Source: Vibrio sp. YMD68 (lineage in GTDB: Bacteria; Pseudomonadota; Gammaproteobacteria; Enterobacterales; Vibrionaceae). Taken from it: DNA of 64,000 nt. The translations under genes were made by a program, and so were the position numbers. The stretch is taken from contig NZ_CP124614.1 of the NCBI RefSeq assembly GCF_029958905.1, positions 2,418,001-2,482,000 on the forward strand. Reading direction: 5' to 3'. The notes under the pieces were generated by a model, which had not been told where the DNA came from, did no database searches, and saw only the letters and a list, made by a program, of their open reading frames with translations. Shown here piece by piece: positions 35,884 through 45,643 of the stretch; the stretch's first letter is position 1, and each line of letters starts with the position of its first letter.

Positions 35884-35965
35884 TGGTCGGTGAAGAGGCT
35901 GTTTCTAAAACCACGGGGAACCCCCGACCCTCTGGTCCTAAACCAAAGACACTAGGCTAGCTTGT
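35884..35965 (-). pseudogene. decayed tRNA-Pro copy, distal
   Basis: The CCA end, 3' acceptor strand, variable region and anticodon arm of tRNA-Pro are recognisable. The T-arm is broken by about 15 extra bases, the anticodon position reads TAG instead of TGG, and the D-arm and 5' acceptor strand have decayed. It is nearly identical to the copy at 36044-36125. Confidence 0.85.
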
Positions 35966-36005
35966 TTAGATTTGGGCGTAGCGAACTTGAACGGAAGCCA
36001 TAACG

Positions 36006-36041
36006 CAAAAAACCGCAACATGTCTGCTGCGGTTTTTTTAA
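36006..36041. terminator. terminator, second copy of the triplicated hairpin
   Basis: This has the same stem and T-run as the copies at 35846 and 36166. It follows the proximal decayed tRNA copy on the minus strand. Confidence 0.75.
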
Positions 36042-36043
36042 TG

Positions 36044-36125
36044 TGGTCGGTGAAGAGGCTGTTTCTAAAACCACGGGGAACCCCCGACCCTCTGGTCCTA
36101 AACCAAAGACGCTAGGCTAGCTTGT
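36044..36125 (-). pseudogene. decayed tRNA-Pro copy, proximal
   Basis: It shows the same damage as the distal copy: T-arm insertion, TGG to TAG in the anticodon, and a lost 5' half. It differs from that copy at one clear position. It lies between two copies of the tRNA-Pro terminator. Confidence 0.85.
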
Positions 36126-36165
36126 TTAGATTTGGGCGTAGCGAACTTGAACGGAAGCCATAACG

Positions 36166-36201
36166 CAAAAAACCGCAACATGTCTGCTGCGGTTTTTTTA
36201 A
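36166..36201 (-). terminator. terminator of the functional tRNA-Pro
   Basis: The hairpin AACCGCA/TGCGGTT followed by TTTTTT on the minus strand starts a few bases after the CCA end of tRNA-Pro. Confidence 0.85.
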
Positions 36202-36203
36202 TG

Positions 36204-36280
<77 letters not shown>

Positions 36281-36316
36281 AGATGCTAATCAGCTATTCG
36301 CTGTCAACGGATGGGT

Positions 36317-36344
36317 ATATTACTTATTAATTACGTTAACGCAA
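36317..36344 (-). promoter_or_regulatory. candidate promoter of tRNA-Pro
   Basis: On the minus strand TTGCGT (36344-36339) and TAATAT (36322-36317) are 16 bases apart, with the tRNA beginning about 37 bases past the -10 element. The bases after the -10 are C/G rich, as in stringently controlled stable RNA promoters. Confidence 0.5.
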
Positions 36345-36534
36345 GTCCTTTGAAGGCTTTTTTACCCAAAACAGCATCGTTCGATTAATTACCATCCAAT
36401 TGCCCATAATTGTGATGGAAAACACACCATGCCCATCAAACATTCACCAGCCTTATGAGGCTTGATCTGGATCAGTAACGACCATTTAACCAACACGTAA
36501 CATCAAAGCCATCACTAATCGTCGGAAGAAAATT

Positions 36535-36675
36535 ATGGAATTATGGCTTCAACTCCTATTTGGCAACGCAGTGGGTCTCTCTTCAATGATCGTCATTTTT
36601 ACCACTCTTAGTCTCATGCTCTTTTTTAGTGGTTTTTTCATCTACAAAATCTTTAAAGATGACCCTTCAAACTAA
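36535..36675 (+). CDS. small membrane protein, DUF3149 family
   Basis: This 46-residue protein starts at an ATG (36535) with GGAAG about eight bases upstream. It reads MELWLQLLFGNAVGLSSM, then one hydrophobic helix (residues about 18-40), then the charged tail YKIFKDDPSN. This matches the DUF3149 family of tiny single-span proteins in marine Gammaproteobacteria, whose function is unknown. It is easily missed because of its length. Confidence 0.85.
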   Translation: MELWLQLLFGNAVGLSSMIVIFTTLSLMLFFSGFFIYKIFKDDPSN

Positions 36676-36853
36676 CGCTTAAAACGCCCGACTTAAATAG
36701 GCACTTAACTGAGTGCCTAACGATGTCATACCGTAATAGCAGAGTAGCCCGAGTGCTTGCTCTGCTTTCTGGTTTCTGTTGTTGAAATTTTCTAGACTCC
36801 TCGCGTTATCCCAATTAATCTCCTTATAAAAGACAATTAATTGGGGGTCACTG

Positions 36854-37435
36854 ATGTCTCATGATGACGATTTTTCTCTTTTTCAAGAGATGATGGGGGA
36901 TGTAAAACCCCTCACGCACGACACTGCTGAATTAAAGCACAAGCACAGCGTTTCTATTGCCCAGCAAGCTAAGCAACAAGCGGCTATTTGGTTAACGGAA
37001 GACGACCCAGAATACCTCTCTATTGATTACGCCCCTCTGTTAAAGCCCGAAGATTTAATTCAATTTAAACGAGACGGTGTTCAGCACGGTGTGTACAAAA
37101 AACTCCGCCTTGGGAAATACCCTATTCAAGCAAAATTAGACCTGCATAAAAAGACACTCAAAGAAGCGCGTGAAGAAGTCGTAAAATTTCTAAAGCAGTG
37201 TTTGCTATGGGATATACGGACCGTACTTATTGTGCATGGCAAGGGCGCCCACTCTAATCCCCCAGCGTTGATGAAAAGTCACCTAGCCAGTTGGGTGACT
37301 CAAATTCGGGATGTCCAATGCGCCCATAGCGCCCTTCAGTTTCATGGAGGAACTGGCGCGATTTACCTCATGCTACGAAAAAGTGATGATAAAAAAGCCG
37401 AGAATAGAGAGCGTCACCAAAAACGAATGGGATAA
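36854..37435 (+). CDS. smrA: Smr-domain DNA endonuclease SmrA
   Basis: The 193-residue protein matches SmrA (YdaL) of Escherichia coli in length and order. It has an N-terminal helical region with EFRRDGVQHG-like sequence (FKRDGVQHGVYKKLRLGKY) and a C-terminal Smr domain with LDLHKKTLKEA, VLIVHGKG and the HGGTGA loop. Smr proteins nick or bind nucleic acids, and SmrA has DNA endonuclease activity. It stands alone, upstream of rluF by about 90 bases. Confidence 0.9.
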   Translation: MSHDDDFSLFQEMMGDVKPLTHDTAELKHKHSVSIAQQAKQQAAIWLTEDDPEYLSIDYAPLLKPEDLIQFKRDGVQHGVYKKLRLGKYPIQAKLDLHKKTLKEAREEVVKFLKQCLLWDIRTVLIVHGKGAHSNPPALMKSHLASWVTQIRDVQCAHSALQFHGGTGAIYLMLRKSDDKKAENRERHQKRMG

Positions 37436-37525
37436 CCTTGAGTGAAATGCTACACTCCGCCCAATTAATAAGCGACATACTGCTTTGCTGAACATTAATC
37501 CGTTGTGAAACGTAACGAGGTCACT

Positions 37526-38617
37526 ATGCCACAGAAAAAACAGACGACATCTCAGAACCACTCCACCACCATGTCACAAGATAATACTCAGTCTCAAGAA
37601 GGCGCTAAACGTCTCAATAAGTTCATCAGTGAAACCGGATTTTGTTCACGCCGAGAAGCCGATAGACTTATCGAACAGGGACGTGTAACCATTAATGGTA
37701 AGATTCCTGAAATGGGCACTAAAGTGGTTTCAGGTGATGAGGTCTGCATTGATGATAATCCGGTTCGGTCTAAAGAAAAACCTATCTATATCGCTCTTAA
37801 TAAGCCAACAGGGATAACCTGTACAACGGAACGAGATATTCCTGGCAATATCGTTGATTTTATTGGTCACCACAAACGTATCTTCCCTATTGGCCGCCTT
37901 GATAAACCGTCCGATGGTTTGATTTTTCTGACCAATGATGGCGATATCGTCAATAAAATATTGCGAGCAGGAAATAACCACGAAAAAGAGTATGTGGTTC
38001 GTGTCGACAAACCGATCACCGATGACTTTTTAAAACACATGGCTGCGGGGGTTCATATTCTCGATACCGTGACGCTACCGTGCAAAGTAACCAAAGAAAC
38101 CAAGTTCTCTTTTCGCATCGTACTGACTCAAGGCCTAAACCGCCAAATTCGTCGCATGTGTGAAGCGTTAGGCTATGAAGTGTTTAAACTTCGCCGAGTT
38201 CGCATCATGAATATCTCTATTGATGGTATTCCAAATGGAGAATGGCGCTACCTAAGCGAAGAAGAAGTGAATGAGATTCTCGCGATGTGTGAAGACTCAA
38301 GCGGAACCGAAGACGCCTCAAAAAATGATGCGAAAGGTGTACGAATTCGTCGAGCTACGGATGCGAAGCTGTTTGATAGCCGTGAAGAAAATCAATCGAG
38401 CACCGCAAGACGAAACCAGAAAAACCGTACCTTTAGAGGACAAAATGCGGATGAGTTTCGTCACGCACCAAACTCAAACAAGGGCAAAAAGAACTTTCAT
38501 GGCAAAGCACCGGTTCGTCCTGACCGCACTGGGGGGAATGCCTCGAATAAGCACAGCGACGCTCACAGTTCTTCTTCAAGAACACGAAAGCCAGGCACAT
38601 TAAGCTTAAAAAAATAG
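37526..38617 (+). CDS. rluF: 23S rRNA pseudouridine synthase RluF
   Basis: RluF converts U2604 of 23S rRNA to pseudouridine. The 363-residue product has an N-terminal S4 RNA-binding domain ([19 protein letters not shown]) and a catalytic domain with the active aspartate in [11 protein letters not shown] long, basic, low-complexity C-terminal tail (about residues 255-363) is typical of this subfamily. The ATG at 37526 follows GAGGT at a good spacing and is preferred to a GTG seven codons upstream. Confidence 0.93.
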   Translation: MPQKKQTTSQNHSTTMSQDNTQSQEGAKRLNKFISETGFCSRREADRLIEQGRVTINGKIPEMGTKVVSGDEVCIDDNPVRSKEKPIYIALNKPTGITCTTERDIPGNIVDFIGHHKRIFPIGRLDKPSDGLIFLTNDGDIVNKILRAGNNHEKEYVVRVDKPITDDFLKHMAAGVHILDTVTLPCKVTKETKFSFRIVLTQGLNRQIRRMCEALGYEVFKLRRVRIMNISIDGIPNGEWRYLSEEEVNEILAMCEDSSGTEDASKNDAKGVRIRRATDAKLFDSREENQSSTARRNQKNRTFRGQNADEFRHAPNSNKGKKNFHGKAPVRPDRTGGNASNKHSDAHSSSSRTRKPGTLSLKK

Positions 38618-38628
38618 TGCATCAAAAA

Positions 38629-38660
38629 TAAAAAGGGAGCGATCATCACTCCCTTTTCGC
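38629..38660. terminator. bidirectional terminator between rluF and upp
   Basis: AAAAGGGAG and CTCCCTTTT form a nine-pair stem around a nine-base loop between convergent genes. Confidence 0.8.
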
Positions 38661-38679
38661 ATTATGTTCTATTTAACAA

Positions 38680-39306
38680 TTACTTCGTACCAAAAATCTT
38701 ATCGCCAGCATCACCTAAGCCAGGGACAATATAACCTTTGTCGTTCAACTTTTGATCAATGGCAGCCGTGTACAGCTCAACGTCCGGGTGCGCTTTCTCT
38801 AATGCTTCAATACCTTCCGGCGCAGCAACCAGTACCAACACCTTAAACTGAGTACAACCCTGCTCTTTTAGAAGATCAATGGTCGCGATCATTGACCCGC
38901 CAGTCGCTAGCATTGGATCAACAACAAGCGCGATACGCTCATCGATGTTAGAAGCCAGTTTATTGAAATAAGGGACCGGTTCTAGTGTCTCTTCATCTCG
39001 GTAAATACCCACAACGCTAATGCGTGCACTTGGCATATGCTCAAGAACACCATCCATCATACCCAGACCTGCACGCAAAATAGGCACTACCGTTACCTTT
39101 TTGCCTTTCAGTTGATCAACCTCTACAGGGCCATTCCAGCCTTCAATAGTCACTGTTTCTGTTTCAAAATCAGCTGTTGCTTCATAAGTAAGTAGACTTC
39201 CGACTTCGGTTGCTAACTCACGAAAACGTTTCGTGCTGATATCACCTTCTCTCATTAGACCAATTTTGTGTTTTACAAGAGGGTGCTTAACTTCAACCAC
39301 TTTCAT
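38680..39306 (-). CDS. upp: uracil phosphoribosyltransferase
   Basis: Upp makes UMP from uracil and PRPP in pyrimidine salvage. The 208-residue product starts [18 protein letters not shown], as in other enteric and Vibrio enzymes; the ATG at 39306 has GGAG six bases upstream, so the longer frame is rejected. The PRPP-binding loop is [11 protein letters not shown] and the uracil loop [12 protein letters not shown] is at the C-terminus. It is divergent from purMN, as in Escherichia coli. Confidence 0.97.
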   Translation of the reverse strand: MKVVEVKHPLVKHKIGLMREGDISTKRFRELATEVGSLLTYEATADFETETVTIEGWNGPVEVDQLKGKKVTVVPILRAGLGMMDGVLEHMPSARISVVGIYRDEETLEPVPYFNKLASNIDERIALVVDPMLATGGSMIATIDLLKEQGCTQFKVLVLVAAPEGIEALEKAHPDVELYTAAIDQKLNDKGYIVPGLGDAGDKIFGTK

Positions 39307-39402
39307 TTTCATCTCCGGCATTTTTAGTATTTTTGAACAAACCCTCAGATTATACACGATAACAAACTCTATTTCAGGATGGATAGATCAATAAAAAAAC
39401 TC

Positions 39403-39442
39403 GCGCAAACGTTTGCTCTTTATGTTTAAGCACTGGTAGAAT
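39403..39442 (+). promoter_or_regulatory. PurR box and promoter of purMN
   Basis: A 12-base palindrome GCAAACGTTTGC (39405-39416) forms the core of a PurR box. It overlaps a candidate -35 (TTGCTC, 39413-39418), with TAGAAT (39437-39442) as the -10, 18 bases on. This is the layout of a promoter repressed by PurR when purines are plentiful. It might also affect the divergent upp gene. Confidence 0.85.
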
Positions 39443-39483
39443 AGCGCCGTTTTCATATCCAACTTAAATCCGAGGACTTCCCT

Positions 39484-40524
39484 GTGAGCGCAAATAACTC
39501 TTCTCTAAGCTACAAAGACGCTGGTGTTGATATTGATGCAGGCAATGCGCTTGTTGACCGAATTAAAGGTGCGGTAAAACGTACTCGTCGCCCTGAAGTG
39601 ATGGGTGGCATTGGTGGGTTTGGCGCACTGTGTGAATTGCCAACTAACTACAAGCAACCTGTTTTAGTATCTGGCACTGATGGCGTAGGCACTAAACTCC
39701 GCCTTGCTTTGGATATGAACAAGCACGACACAATTGGTATCGATTTAGTCGCTATGTGTGTAAACGACCTGATTGTTCAAGGTGGCGAGCCACTATTCTT
39801 CCTAGACTACTACGCAACCGGCAAGCTTGATGTCGATACCGCTGCAGACGTTGTCACCGGTATTGCGGAAGGTTGTATTCAAGCTGGCTGTTCACTTATT
39901 GGTGGTGAAACCGCTGAAATGCCAGGTATGTACGAAGGCGAAGACTACGATGTTGCTGGTTTCTGTGTAGGTGTTGTTGAAAAAGAAGACATTATTGATG
40001 GCACCAAAGTCGCGGCTGGTGATGCGCTTATCGCGGTTGGTTCAAGTGGACCACACTCTAATGGCTACTCTCTTATTCGTAAGATTCTTGAAGTGTCTGG
40101 CGCTGATAAGACGGAAGAACTAGACGGACGCACTATCGGTGAGCACCTTCTAGAGCCGACTAAAATTTACATTAAATCAGCACTTAAGATGATTGCAGAG
40201 CACGATATCCACGCGATCTCTCATATCACTGGTGGTGGTTTCTGGGAAAATATCCCACGCGTACTTCCTGAAGGTACCAAAGCGGTTGTTGATGGTTCAA
40301 GCTGGGAATGGCCTGCAATCTTCAATTGGCTGCAAGAAAAAGGCAACGTGACCACTCACGAAATGTACCGCACCTTTAACTGTGGTGTTGGACTCGTTGT
40401 TGCCCTACCTAAAGACCAAGCAGACGCAGCGGTGAAACTGCTTCAGCAAGAAGGTGAAAACGCTTGGGTTATCGGTGAAATCGCTCAAGCAAAAGCGGGC
40501 GAAGAACAGGTTGAGATCAACTAA
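39484..40524 (+). CDS. purM: phosphoribosylformylglycinamidine cyclo-ligase
   Basis: PurM (AIR synthetase) closes the imidazole ring in the fifth step of purine synthesis using ATP. The 346-residue length is standard. Family motifs include [10 protein letters not shown] (ATP binding) and [11 protein letters not shown]. Translation starts at GTG (39484), after a GAGGA ribosome site. The gene is under a PurR box and is followed by purN after two bases. Confidence 0.97.
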   Translation: MSANNSSLSYKDAGVDIDAGNALVDRIKGAVKRTRRPEVMGGIGGFGALCELPTNYKQPVLVSGTDGVGTKLRLALDMNKHDTIGIDLVAMCVNDLIVQGGEPLFFLDYYATGKLDVDTAADVVTGIAEGCIQAGCSLIGGETAEMPGMYEGEDYDVAGFCVGVVEKEDIIDGTKVAAGDALIAVGSSGPHSNGYSLIRKILEVSGADKTEELDGRTIGEHLLEPTKIYIKSALKMIAEHDIHAISHITGGGFWENIPRVLPEGTKAVVDGSSWEWPAIFNWLQEKGNVTTHEMYRTFNCGVGLVVALPKDQADAAVKLLQQEGENAWVIGEIAQAKAGEEQVEIN

Positions 40525-40526
40525 AT

Positions 40527-41165
40527 ATGAAGAGCATAGTTGTTTTAGTTTCAGGGAATGGTTCTAACTTACAAGCGATTATCGATGCTTGTGAAACCAG
40601 TATTGATAGCGGTAAAGTGACGGCTGTTTTTTCGAACAAGGCAACGGCTTTTGCTCTTGAGCGAGCAAAAAAAGCGGGCGCAGATGGTATCTTTATCGAT
40701 CCAGAAGCCTTTGATACTCGTGATGCATTTGACAGGGAATTAATGCGTCAGATGGATGGGTATCAGCCTGATTTAATCATTTTGGCGGGTTACATGCGTA
40801 TTTTAAGTGGCGAGTTCGTTCGTCACTTCTTAGGCCGAATGATCAATATTCACCCTTCACTACTGCCGAAATATCCAGGTTTAAACACCTATCAACGAGC
40901 CATCCACGCCGGTGATGAAGAGCACGGTACAAGCGTGCATTTTGTTACCGAGCAACTCGATGGTGGCCCCGTTATCCTACAAGCAAAAGTGCCTATTTTT
41001 GATGAGGATACTGTTGAAGTGCTGACCGAACGTGTTCAAACACAAGAGCATAAAATCTACCCATTAGTGGCTCAATGGTTTGTTGATGGGCGCTTAAAAA
41101 TGGAAGACGGTAAAGCATTCTTAGACGGTGAAAAACTGGGCATCCATGGATACGCTCAAGAGTAG
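40527..41165 (+). CDS. purN: phosphoribosylglycinamide formyltransferase
   Basis: PurN (GAR transformylase) transfers a formyl group from 10-formyltetrahydrofolate in the third step of purine synthesis. The 212-residue enzyme has GNGSNLQA at the N-terminus for phosphate binding and the GART active-site signature around NIHPSLLPKYPG, including its catalytic Asn and His. It is cotranscribed with purM and ends at a clear terminator. Confidence 0.96.
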   Translation: MKSIVVLVSGNGSNLQAIIDACETSIDSGKVTAVFSNKATAFALERAKKAGADGIFIDPEAFDTRDAFDRELMRQMDGYQPDLIILAGYMRILSGEFVRHFLGRMINIHPSLLPKYPGLNTYQRAIHAGDEEHGTSVHFVTEQLDGGPVILQAKVPIFDEDTVEVLTERVQTQEHKIYPLVAQWFVDGRLKMEDGKAFLDGEKLGIHGYAQE

Positions 41166-41192
41166 TTCTATTGATAGAGCAAACAGATAAAC

Positions 41193-41226
41193 AAAAGGGT
41201 TGATGTGGAAGCATCAACCCTTTTTG
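41193..41226. terminator. terminator after purMN
   Basis: GGGTTGATG and CATCAACCC pair around a six-base loop and run into TTTTTT on the plus strand, with an A-run on the other side. Confidence 0.88.
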
Positions 41227-41258
41227 TATCGCCCTTCTTGCATAGCGTCATTGTCGAT

Positions 41259-42104
41259 TTAAGCTAATGGCTGAGAAGGCGCTTGGCAACGTGGTTTGGC
41301 TTCTGCAAACGCAACATCTTCTAACTTGTGCGCATTGCCATCAATCAACTCTCCAAAGTGAAAAATACCAAATTCGCTCGGCTTCATGCGATGCCAAATT
41401 TCGTTGTCTGTCAAAGGCTGAGTGGCAACAACGGTGACAACATCATTAGGCGTGGTTTCTTCTAAAAAGTTAATGGTGACTTCTTCATCAATCAAGCTCG
41501 CCTTACCGAAAGGGGCTCGCCTTGTTATCCAATAAAGGTGATTAGTACAATACGTCATTACGTATTCGCCATCGGATAAAAGCATATTGAATACACCTTT
41601 CTCCTTCAATTGATCACAACACTGAGCAATGAATCGAAATGCCCCGACCATGTCTTGAGGCGGCTCTGGGTAACGTTCTTCTAACTGCTTCAATAACCAA
41701 CAAAAAGACAATTCACTGTCGGTTTCTCCAACGGGCCTAAACCGACCGGTATTTAAGTCATCGTAATCGGACAACTGTCCGTTATGAGCAAAAGTCCAGT
41801 AGCGTCCCCATAATTCACGAGTGAACGGGTGAGTATTCTCCAAATTAACAGAGCCTCGATTGGCTTGTCTGATATGGCTCACGACAGCACGGCTTTTTAT
41901 TGGGTAATGCTGCACTAATTCCGCTATTTTAGAATCACAGCTCGGCTTCGGGTCTTTAAACGTTCGAAACCCTTTTCCTTCATAAAACGTAATTCCCCAA
42001 CCATCTCGGTGTGGCCCTGTATTGCCACCACGCTGAATTAGCCCGGTAAAACTAAAACAGATATCGGTTGGTACATTAGCGCTCATTCCGAGCAATTCAC
42101 ACAT
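41259..42104 (-). CDS. yafJ: class II glutamine amidotransferase YafJ
   Basis: This is a 281-residue Ntn-type glutamine amidotransferase domain protein. The start is set at 42104 so that the catalytic cysteine is residue 2 (MCELLGM), as the family requires; a longer TTG frame would bury it. Other motifs are NRGSVNLENTHPF and WTFAHNGQL. The acceptor of the released ammonia is unknown. It follows gmhA by 36 bases, as in other Gammaproteobacteria. Confidence 0.9.
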   Translation of the reverse strand: MCELLGMSANVPTDICFSFTGLIQRGGNTGPHRDGWGITFYEGKGFRTFKDPKPSCDSKIAELVQHYPIKSRAVVSHIRQANRGSVNLENTHPFTRELWGRYWTFAHNGQLSDYDDLNTGRFRPVGETDSELSFCWLLKQLEERYPEPPQDMVGAFRFIAQCCDQLKEKGVFNMLLSDGEYVMTYCTNHLYWITRRAPFGKASLIDEEVTINFLEETTPNDVVTVVATQPLTDNEIWHRMKPSEFGIFHFGELIDGNAHKLEDVAFAEAKPRCQAPSQPLA

Positions 42105-42140
42105 GGCTTCATCTAATCCTTTAAGCAAATACGAACGTTG

Positions 42141-42716
42141 TTACGCCATCTCTTTTTCAATAAGCTGAATAACAATATGAATAATTTTGATATGGATCTC
42201 TTGGATACGGTCGGCATAACCAAAGTGAGGAACGCGAATTTCAACATCCGCTAGCCCGGCCATTTTTCCGCCATCTTTTCCGGTTAATGCGATTGTTTTC
42301 ATGCCTTTTGCTTTTGCAGCATCTATCGCTTTCAAGATATTCCCTGAATTGCCTGACGTAGATAACCCAAACAGCACATCACCTTTTGAGCCAACGGCTT
42401 CGACATAACGAGAGAACACAGAATCATAGCCAAAATCGTTACTTACGCATGAAATATGGCTCGGATCTGAGATAGCGATGCCTGGGTACCCCGGTCGGTT
42501 TTCTCGATAACGCCCTGTCAGCTCTTCTGCAAAATGCATAGCATCACAGTGAGAACCGCCATTGCCACAAGAGAGTACTTTACCACCTTGCTTAAACGAA
42601 TCGGCAATCAACTTAGCGGCGGCTTCAATTTGTGCCAAATTTTGTTCATCACTTAAAAACGCATTCAATACTTCGGCAGCTTCTGTCAGTTCGCTTTTAA
42701 TTAATTCCTGATACAT
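42141..42716 (-). CDS. gmhA: sedoheptulose-7-phosphate isomerase GmhA
   Basis: GmhA makes D-glycero-D-manno-heptose 7-phosphate, the first step of heptose synthesis for LPS inner core. The 191-residue protein is a single SIS domain, with [18 protein letters not shown] near residue 53 and STSGNSGN near 120. The ATG at 42716 gives the usual MYQELI N-terminus; the reading frame runs 16 codons further up. It probably shares a transcript with yafJ. Confidence 0.95.
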   Translation of the reverse strand: MYQELIKSELTEAAEVLNAFLSDEQNLAQIEAAAKLIADSFKQGGKVLSCGNGGSHCDAMHFAEELTGRYRENRPGYPGIAISDPSHISCVSNDFGYDSVFSRYVEAVGSKGDVLFGLSTSGNSGNILKAIDAAKAKGMKTIALTGKDGGKMAGLADVEIRVPHFGYADRIQEIHIKIIHIVIQLIEKEMA

Positions 42717-42948
42717 ATCTGTGATCTCTTGTTGAATTGGATTAAGCGTAATCTTTGTTACCACTTTACCCCTGAGTTTACTAAAACAAATTCCAGTGTC
42801 GATAGTTAGCCAGTAAGAAATCGAATTTAGGCACGCATTAATGAATATAAATCACCACTCACCGCTCACTATTAGAACTTTCACTCTACTTGGATCACTT
42901 TTTAACCACATTGGTATTTTACATTTTATTAATATATTGTTTACACTC

Positions 42949-42965
42949 TACTGGTTAGACCTCTT
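42949..42965 (+). promoter_or_regulatory. FadR-like operator upstream of fadE
   Basis: TACTGGTTAGACCTCTT matches the FadR consensus AACTGGTCAGACCAGTT at 13 of 17 positions. It lies 43 bases upstream of the fadE ATG. FadR represses fatty acid degradation genes until long-chain acyl-CoA binds it. The rest of the 291-base gap is AT-rich and shows no gene. Confidence 0.65.
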
Positions 42966-43007
42966 ATTAGATTACAGTGCAATAAACGGCTAGAAAAGGA
43001 AAACGCC

Positions 43008-45452
43008 ATGGAAACCTTGCTCTCTATACTTAGCTTCACCGCTATTTTTACCCTTTGTTTGTACCATCGAAGCTCGCTGGTCATGTCATTAGTGGCGCTC
43101 ACAGCCACCATGTTTGCCCTATCAATATGGGGGAATGCAGGATTTTTGAGTTGGGCACTCTATTTTGCGGCGGTTGTGCTGTTTACCGTGCCGTCCGTAC
43201 GACAAGGTGTTTTCAGCCAAAAAGCGCTCACGCTGTTTAAAAAAGTCTTGCCCGCGATGTCGCAAACAGAAAAAGAAGCCCTCGACGCAGGTACCGTTTG
43301 GTGGGAAGCCGAACTGTTTAAAGGCAAACCGGATTGGAAAAACCTGCACAGCATCGCAGCGCCTAAGTTATCCAAAGAAGAAAAGGCTTTCCTTAACGGC
43401 CCGGTGAATGAAGTGTGCGCCATGGTTAATGACCACCAAGTCACTCATGAACTTGCCGATCTGCCTCCAGAGGTATGGCAATATCTAAAGGACCATAAGT
43501 TCTTTGCCATGATCATTAAGAAAAAATATGGCGGGCTTGAGTTTTCTGCCTATGCGCAATCTTTGGTCCTTCAAAAACTCACTGGTGTGTCGAGCGTTCT
43601 ATCATCAACCGTCGGCGTTCCAAATTCACTCGGCCCTGGGGAACTCCTCCAACATTACGGTACGGAAGAGCAAAAAAATCACTACCTACCTCGTCTAGCG
43701 AATGGCATCGAAATACCTTGTTTTGCTTTAACCAGCCCAGAAGCAGGCTCAGATGCCGGTTCAATTCCAGATTTTGGGGTTGTTTGTAAAGGTAAGTGGC
43801 AAGGCAAACAGGTGTTGGGCATGCGCCTAACCTGGAACAAGCGCTACATTACACTTGCACCGGTAGCAACGGTCCTCGGTTTAGCGTTTAAACTGCGAGA
43901 TCCCGATGGATTACTGGGTGACAAGCCAGATCTAGGTATCACCTGTGCGTTGATCCCTACCGATCTTAAAGGCATTGAGATCGGCAACCGTCACTTTCCT
44001 CTTAATGTTCCGTTTCAAAATGGCCCAACCCAGGGTAAAGACATCTTTGTTCCGATTGACTTCATCATCGGCGGCGAAAAAATGGCAGGGCAAGGCTGGA
44101 GAATGCTCGTTGAGTGCTTATCCGTAGGGCGTGGTATCACACTGCCTTCAAATTCAACTGGAGGTCTTAAATCAGCCGCGTTAGCAACCGGAGCCTATGC
44201 TCGTATTCGCCGCCAGTTCAAGCAACCCATTGGTCACATGGAAGGGGTAGAAGAACCCCTAGCACGCCTTGCTGGTAACGCTTATGTCATGGATGCTGCG
44301 AGTAGCCTAACAGTGGCTGGTATCGATTTAGGCCAAAAGCCGTCTGTTATTTCTGCAATCGTTAAGTATCACTGTACTCACCGTGGACAACGCAGCATCA
44401 TTGATGCAATGGACATTGTTGGCGGAAAAGGCATTTGTTTGGGGCCTTCGAACTTTTTAGCACGCGGTTACCAAGGGTCACCAATCGCTATCACCGTTGA
44501 AGGTGCCAATATTCTCACTCGATCATTAATCATCTATGGTCAAGGGGCGATTCGTTGTCATCCATATGTTCTGGATGAAATGAACGCGGCCCATTCAGAA
44601 GGCGAACGTGCGCTGGAAGATTTCGATAAAGCGCTAGCCGGCCATGTTACGTTTACCATGAGTAATCTGGTTCGCAGCCTTTGGTTTGGTTTCACTGATG
44701 GTTTTGGCTCTGAGGCTCCGACCAAAGATTTCACCAAGCGTTACTATCAGCAGTTGAATCGTTACAGCGCCAACATGGCATTACTATCGGATATTTCAAT
44801 GGTTGTGCTGGGCGGTTCGTTAAAGCGCAAAGAGCGAATGTCGGCTCGACTGGGTGATATTCTAAGCCAACTTTACCTAAGCTCAGCGACGCTGAAACGC
44901 TTTGATGAAGATGGACGCCCTCAAGAAGATAAAGCCATGGTTGACTGGGGCCTACAAGATAGTTTGCAACAAACGGAAGTGGCCATTGATGAATTTTTAG
45001 CGAACTTCCCGAACCGAGTTATCGCTTCAGCACTTCGTATCCTTATTCTTCCTTTTGGTCGAGTACGCCGAGCACCAAGCGATAAGCTGGACAGTAAAGT
45101 GGCAAAAATCATTCAAACTCCAAGTGAGACTCGTTCTCGAATTGGTCGAAACCAGTACCTTGAAGATACGCCGTTTAATCCAGTTGGCCGTATAGAGAAA
45201 GCACTGGAGATCATTCTTCAAGCTGAGCCAATCTTCGATAAAGTGTGCAAGGGGCTAGAGCAGCGTAGAGCGTTCTTAGCACTCGATAAGGTCGCTGAAA
45301 TTGGATTAGAAAACAACCTTATCGATGACGCAGAAGCGGCGATACTGAGAAAAGCAGAAGTGGAGCGTCTGTACGTGATCAATGTTGACGACTTTAGCCC
45401 TGAGGACCTTGCTGCAAAGCCTCAATATCCTGAGGTCGGTAACGTAGCCTAA
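43008..45452 (+). CDS. fadE: acyl-CoA dehydrogenase FadE
   Basis: FadE catalyses the first step of beta-oxidation, making trans-2-enoyl-CoA with FAD. The 814-residue protein has the family's extra N-terminal hydrophobic segments (residues about 1-60), then the acyl-CoA dehydrogenase core with [15 protein letters not shown] near residue 240 and GARG-like [13 protein letters not shown] near residue 385, and a long C-terminal DUF1974 domain. A FadR-like site lies upstream and a strong terminator downstream. Confidence 0.95.
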   Translation: METLLSILSFTAIFTLCLYHRSSLVMSLVALTATMFALSIWGNAGFLSWALYFAAVVLFTVPSVRQGVFSQKALTLFKKVLPAMSQTEKEALDAGTVWWEAELFKGKPDWKNLHSIAAPKLSKEEKAFLNGPVNEVCAMVNDHQVTHELADLPPEVWQYLKDHKFFAMIIKKKYGGLEFSAYAQSLVLQKLTGVSSVLSSTVGVPNSLGPGELLQHYGTEEQKNHYLPRLANGIEIPCFALTSPEAGSDAGSIPDFGVVCKGKWQGKQVLGMRLTWNKRYITLAPVATVLGLAFKLRDPDGLLGDKPDLGITCALIPTDLKGIEIGNRHFPLNVPFQNGPTQGKDIFVPIDFIIGGEKMAGQGWRMLVECLSVGRGITLPSNSTGGLKSAALATGAYARIRRQFKQPIGHMEGVEEPLARLAGNAYVMDAASSLTVAGIDLGQKPSVISAIVKYHCTHRGQRSIIDAMDIVGGKGICLGPSNFLARGYQGSPIAITVEGANILTRSLIIYGQGAIRCHPYVLDEMNAAHSEGERALEDFDKALAGHVTFTMSNLVRSLWFGFTDGFGSEAPTKDFTKRYYQQLNRYSANMALLSDISMVVLGGSLKRKERMSARLGDILSQLYLSSATLKRFDEDGRPQEDKAMVDWGLQDSLQQTEVAIDEFLANFPNRVIASALRILILPFGRVRRAPSDKLDSKVAKIIQTPSETRSRIGRNQYLEDTPFNPVGRIEKALEIILQAEPIFDKVCKGLEQRRAFLALDKVAEIGLENNLIDDAEAAILRKAEVERLYVINVDDFSPEDLAAKPQYPEVGNVA

Positions 45453-45478
45453 AAATCGTTCTCTCAACTAGCAAGTAC

Positions 45479-45517
45479 AAAAAGGCCGATTAACCACTGA
45501 GTTAATCGGCCTTTTCT
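45479..45517. terminator. strong terminator after fadE
   Basis: AAAAGGCCGATTAAC and GTTAATCGGCCTTTT form a 15-pair stem with a six-base loop and T-run. Confidence 0.92.
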
Positions 45518-45542
45518 CTACCCATTTTCAACTGTTATTGCT

Positions 45543-45590
45543 TATCTGTTTATCTGTTTATCTGTTTATCTGTTTATCTGTTTATCTGTT
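45543..45590. repeat. 8-bp simple sequence repeat, six perfect copies
   Basis: TATCTGTT is repeated six times without error between the convergent fadE and TIGR03503 genes. It lies outside both coding regions and past the fadE terminator, so copy-number change should be tolerated. Confidence 0.97.
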
Positions 45591-45643
45591 TAATTTTGCT
45601 TTGAGACTGGCTATTTTTTTAAATCACAACGTTACTTAACGCT

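Larger units (their letters stand above)
35849..36203. repeat. 160-bp tandem repeat, two full and one partial unit
   Basis: A 160-base unit starts at 35849 and again at 36009, with only one clear base change between the two (A at 35951, G at 36111). A third copy of its left end (hairpin plus tRNA 3' end) begins at 36169 and leads into the intact tRNA-Pro. Each unit consists of a terminator, a decayed tRNA-Pro and a spacer ending GGAAGCCATAAC. Confidence 0.93.

Noticed and set aside
35849..36203. Possible attachment-site repeats of an integrative element
   Set aside because: The repeats include whole decayed tRNA-terminator units in direct tandem with no integrase or cargo between them.
43055..43444. 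Several overlapping frames at the start of fadE
   Set aside because: All lie inside the well-supported fadE coding region.
45543..45590. Possible CRISPR-like array
   Set aside because: The units are only 8 bases, directly adjoining and without spacers, so this is a microsatellite.
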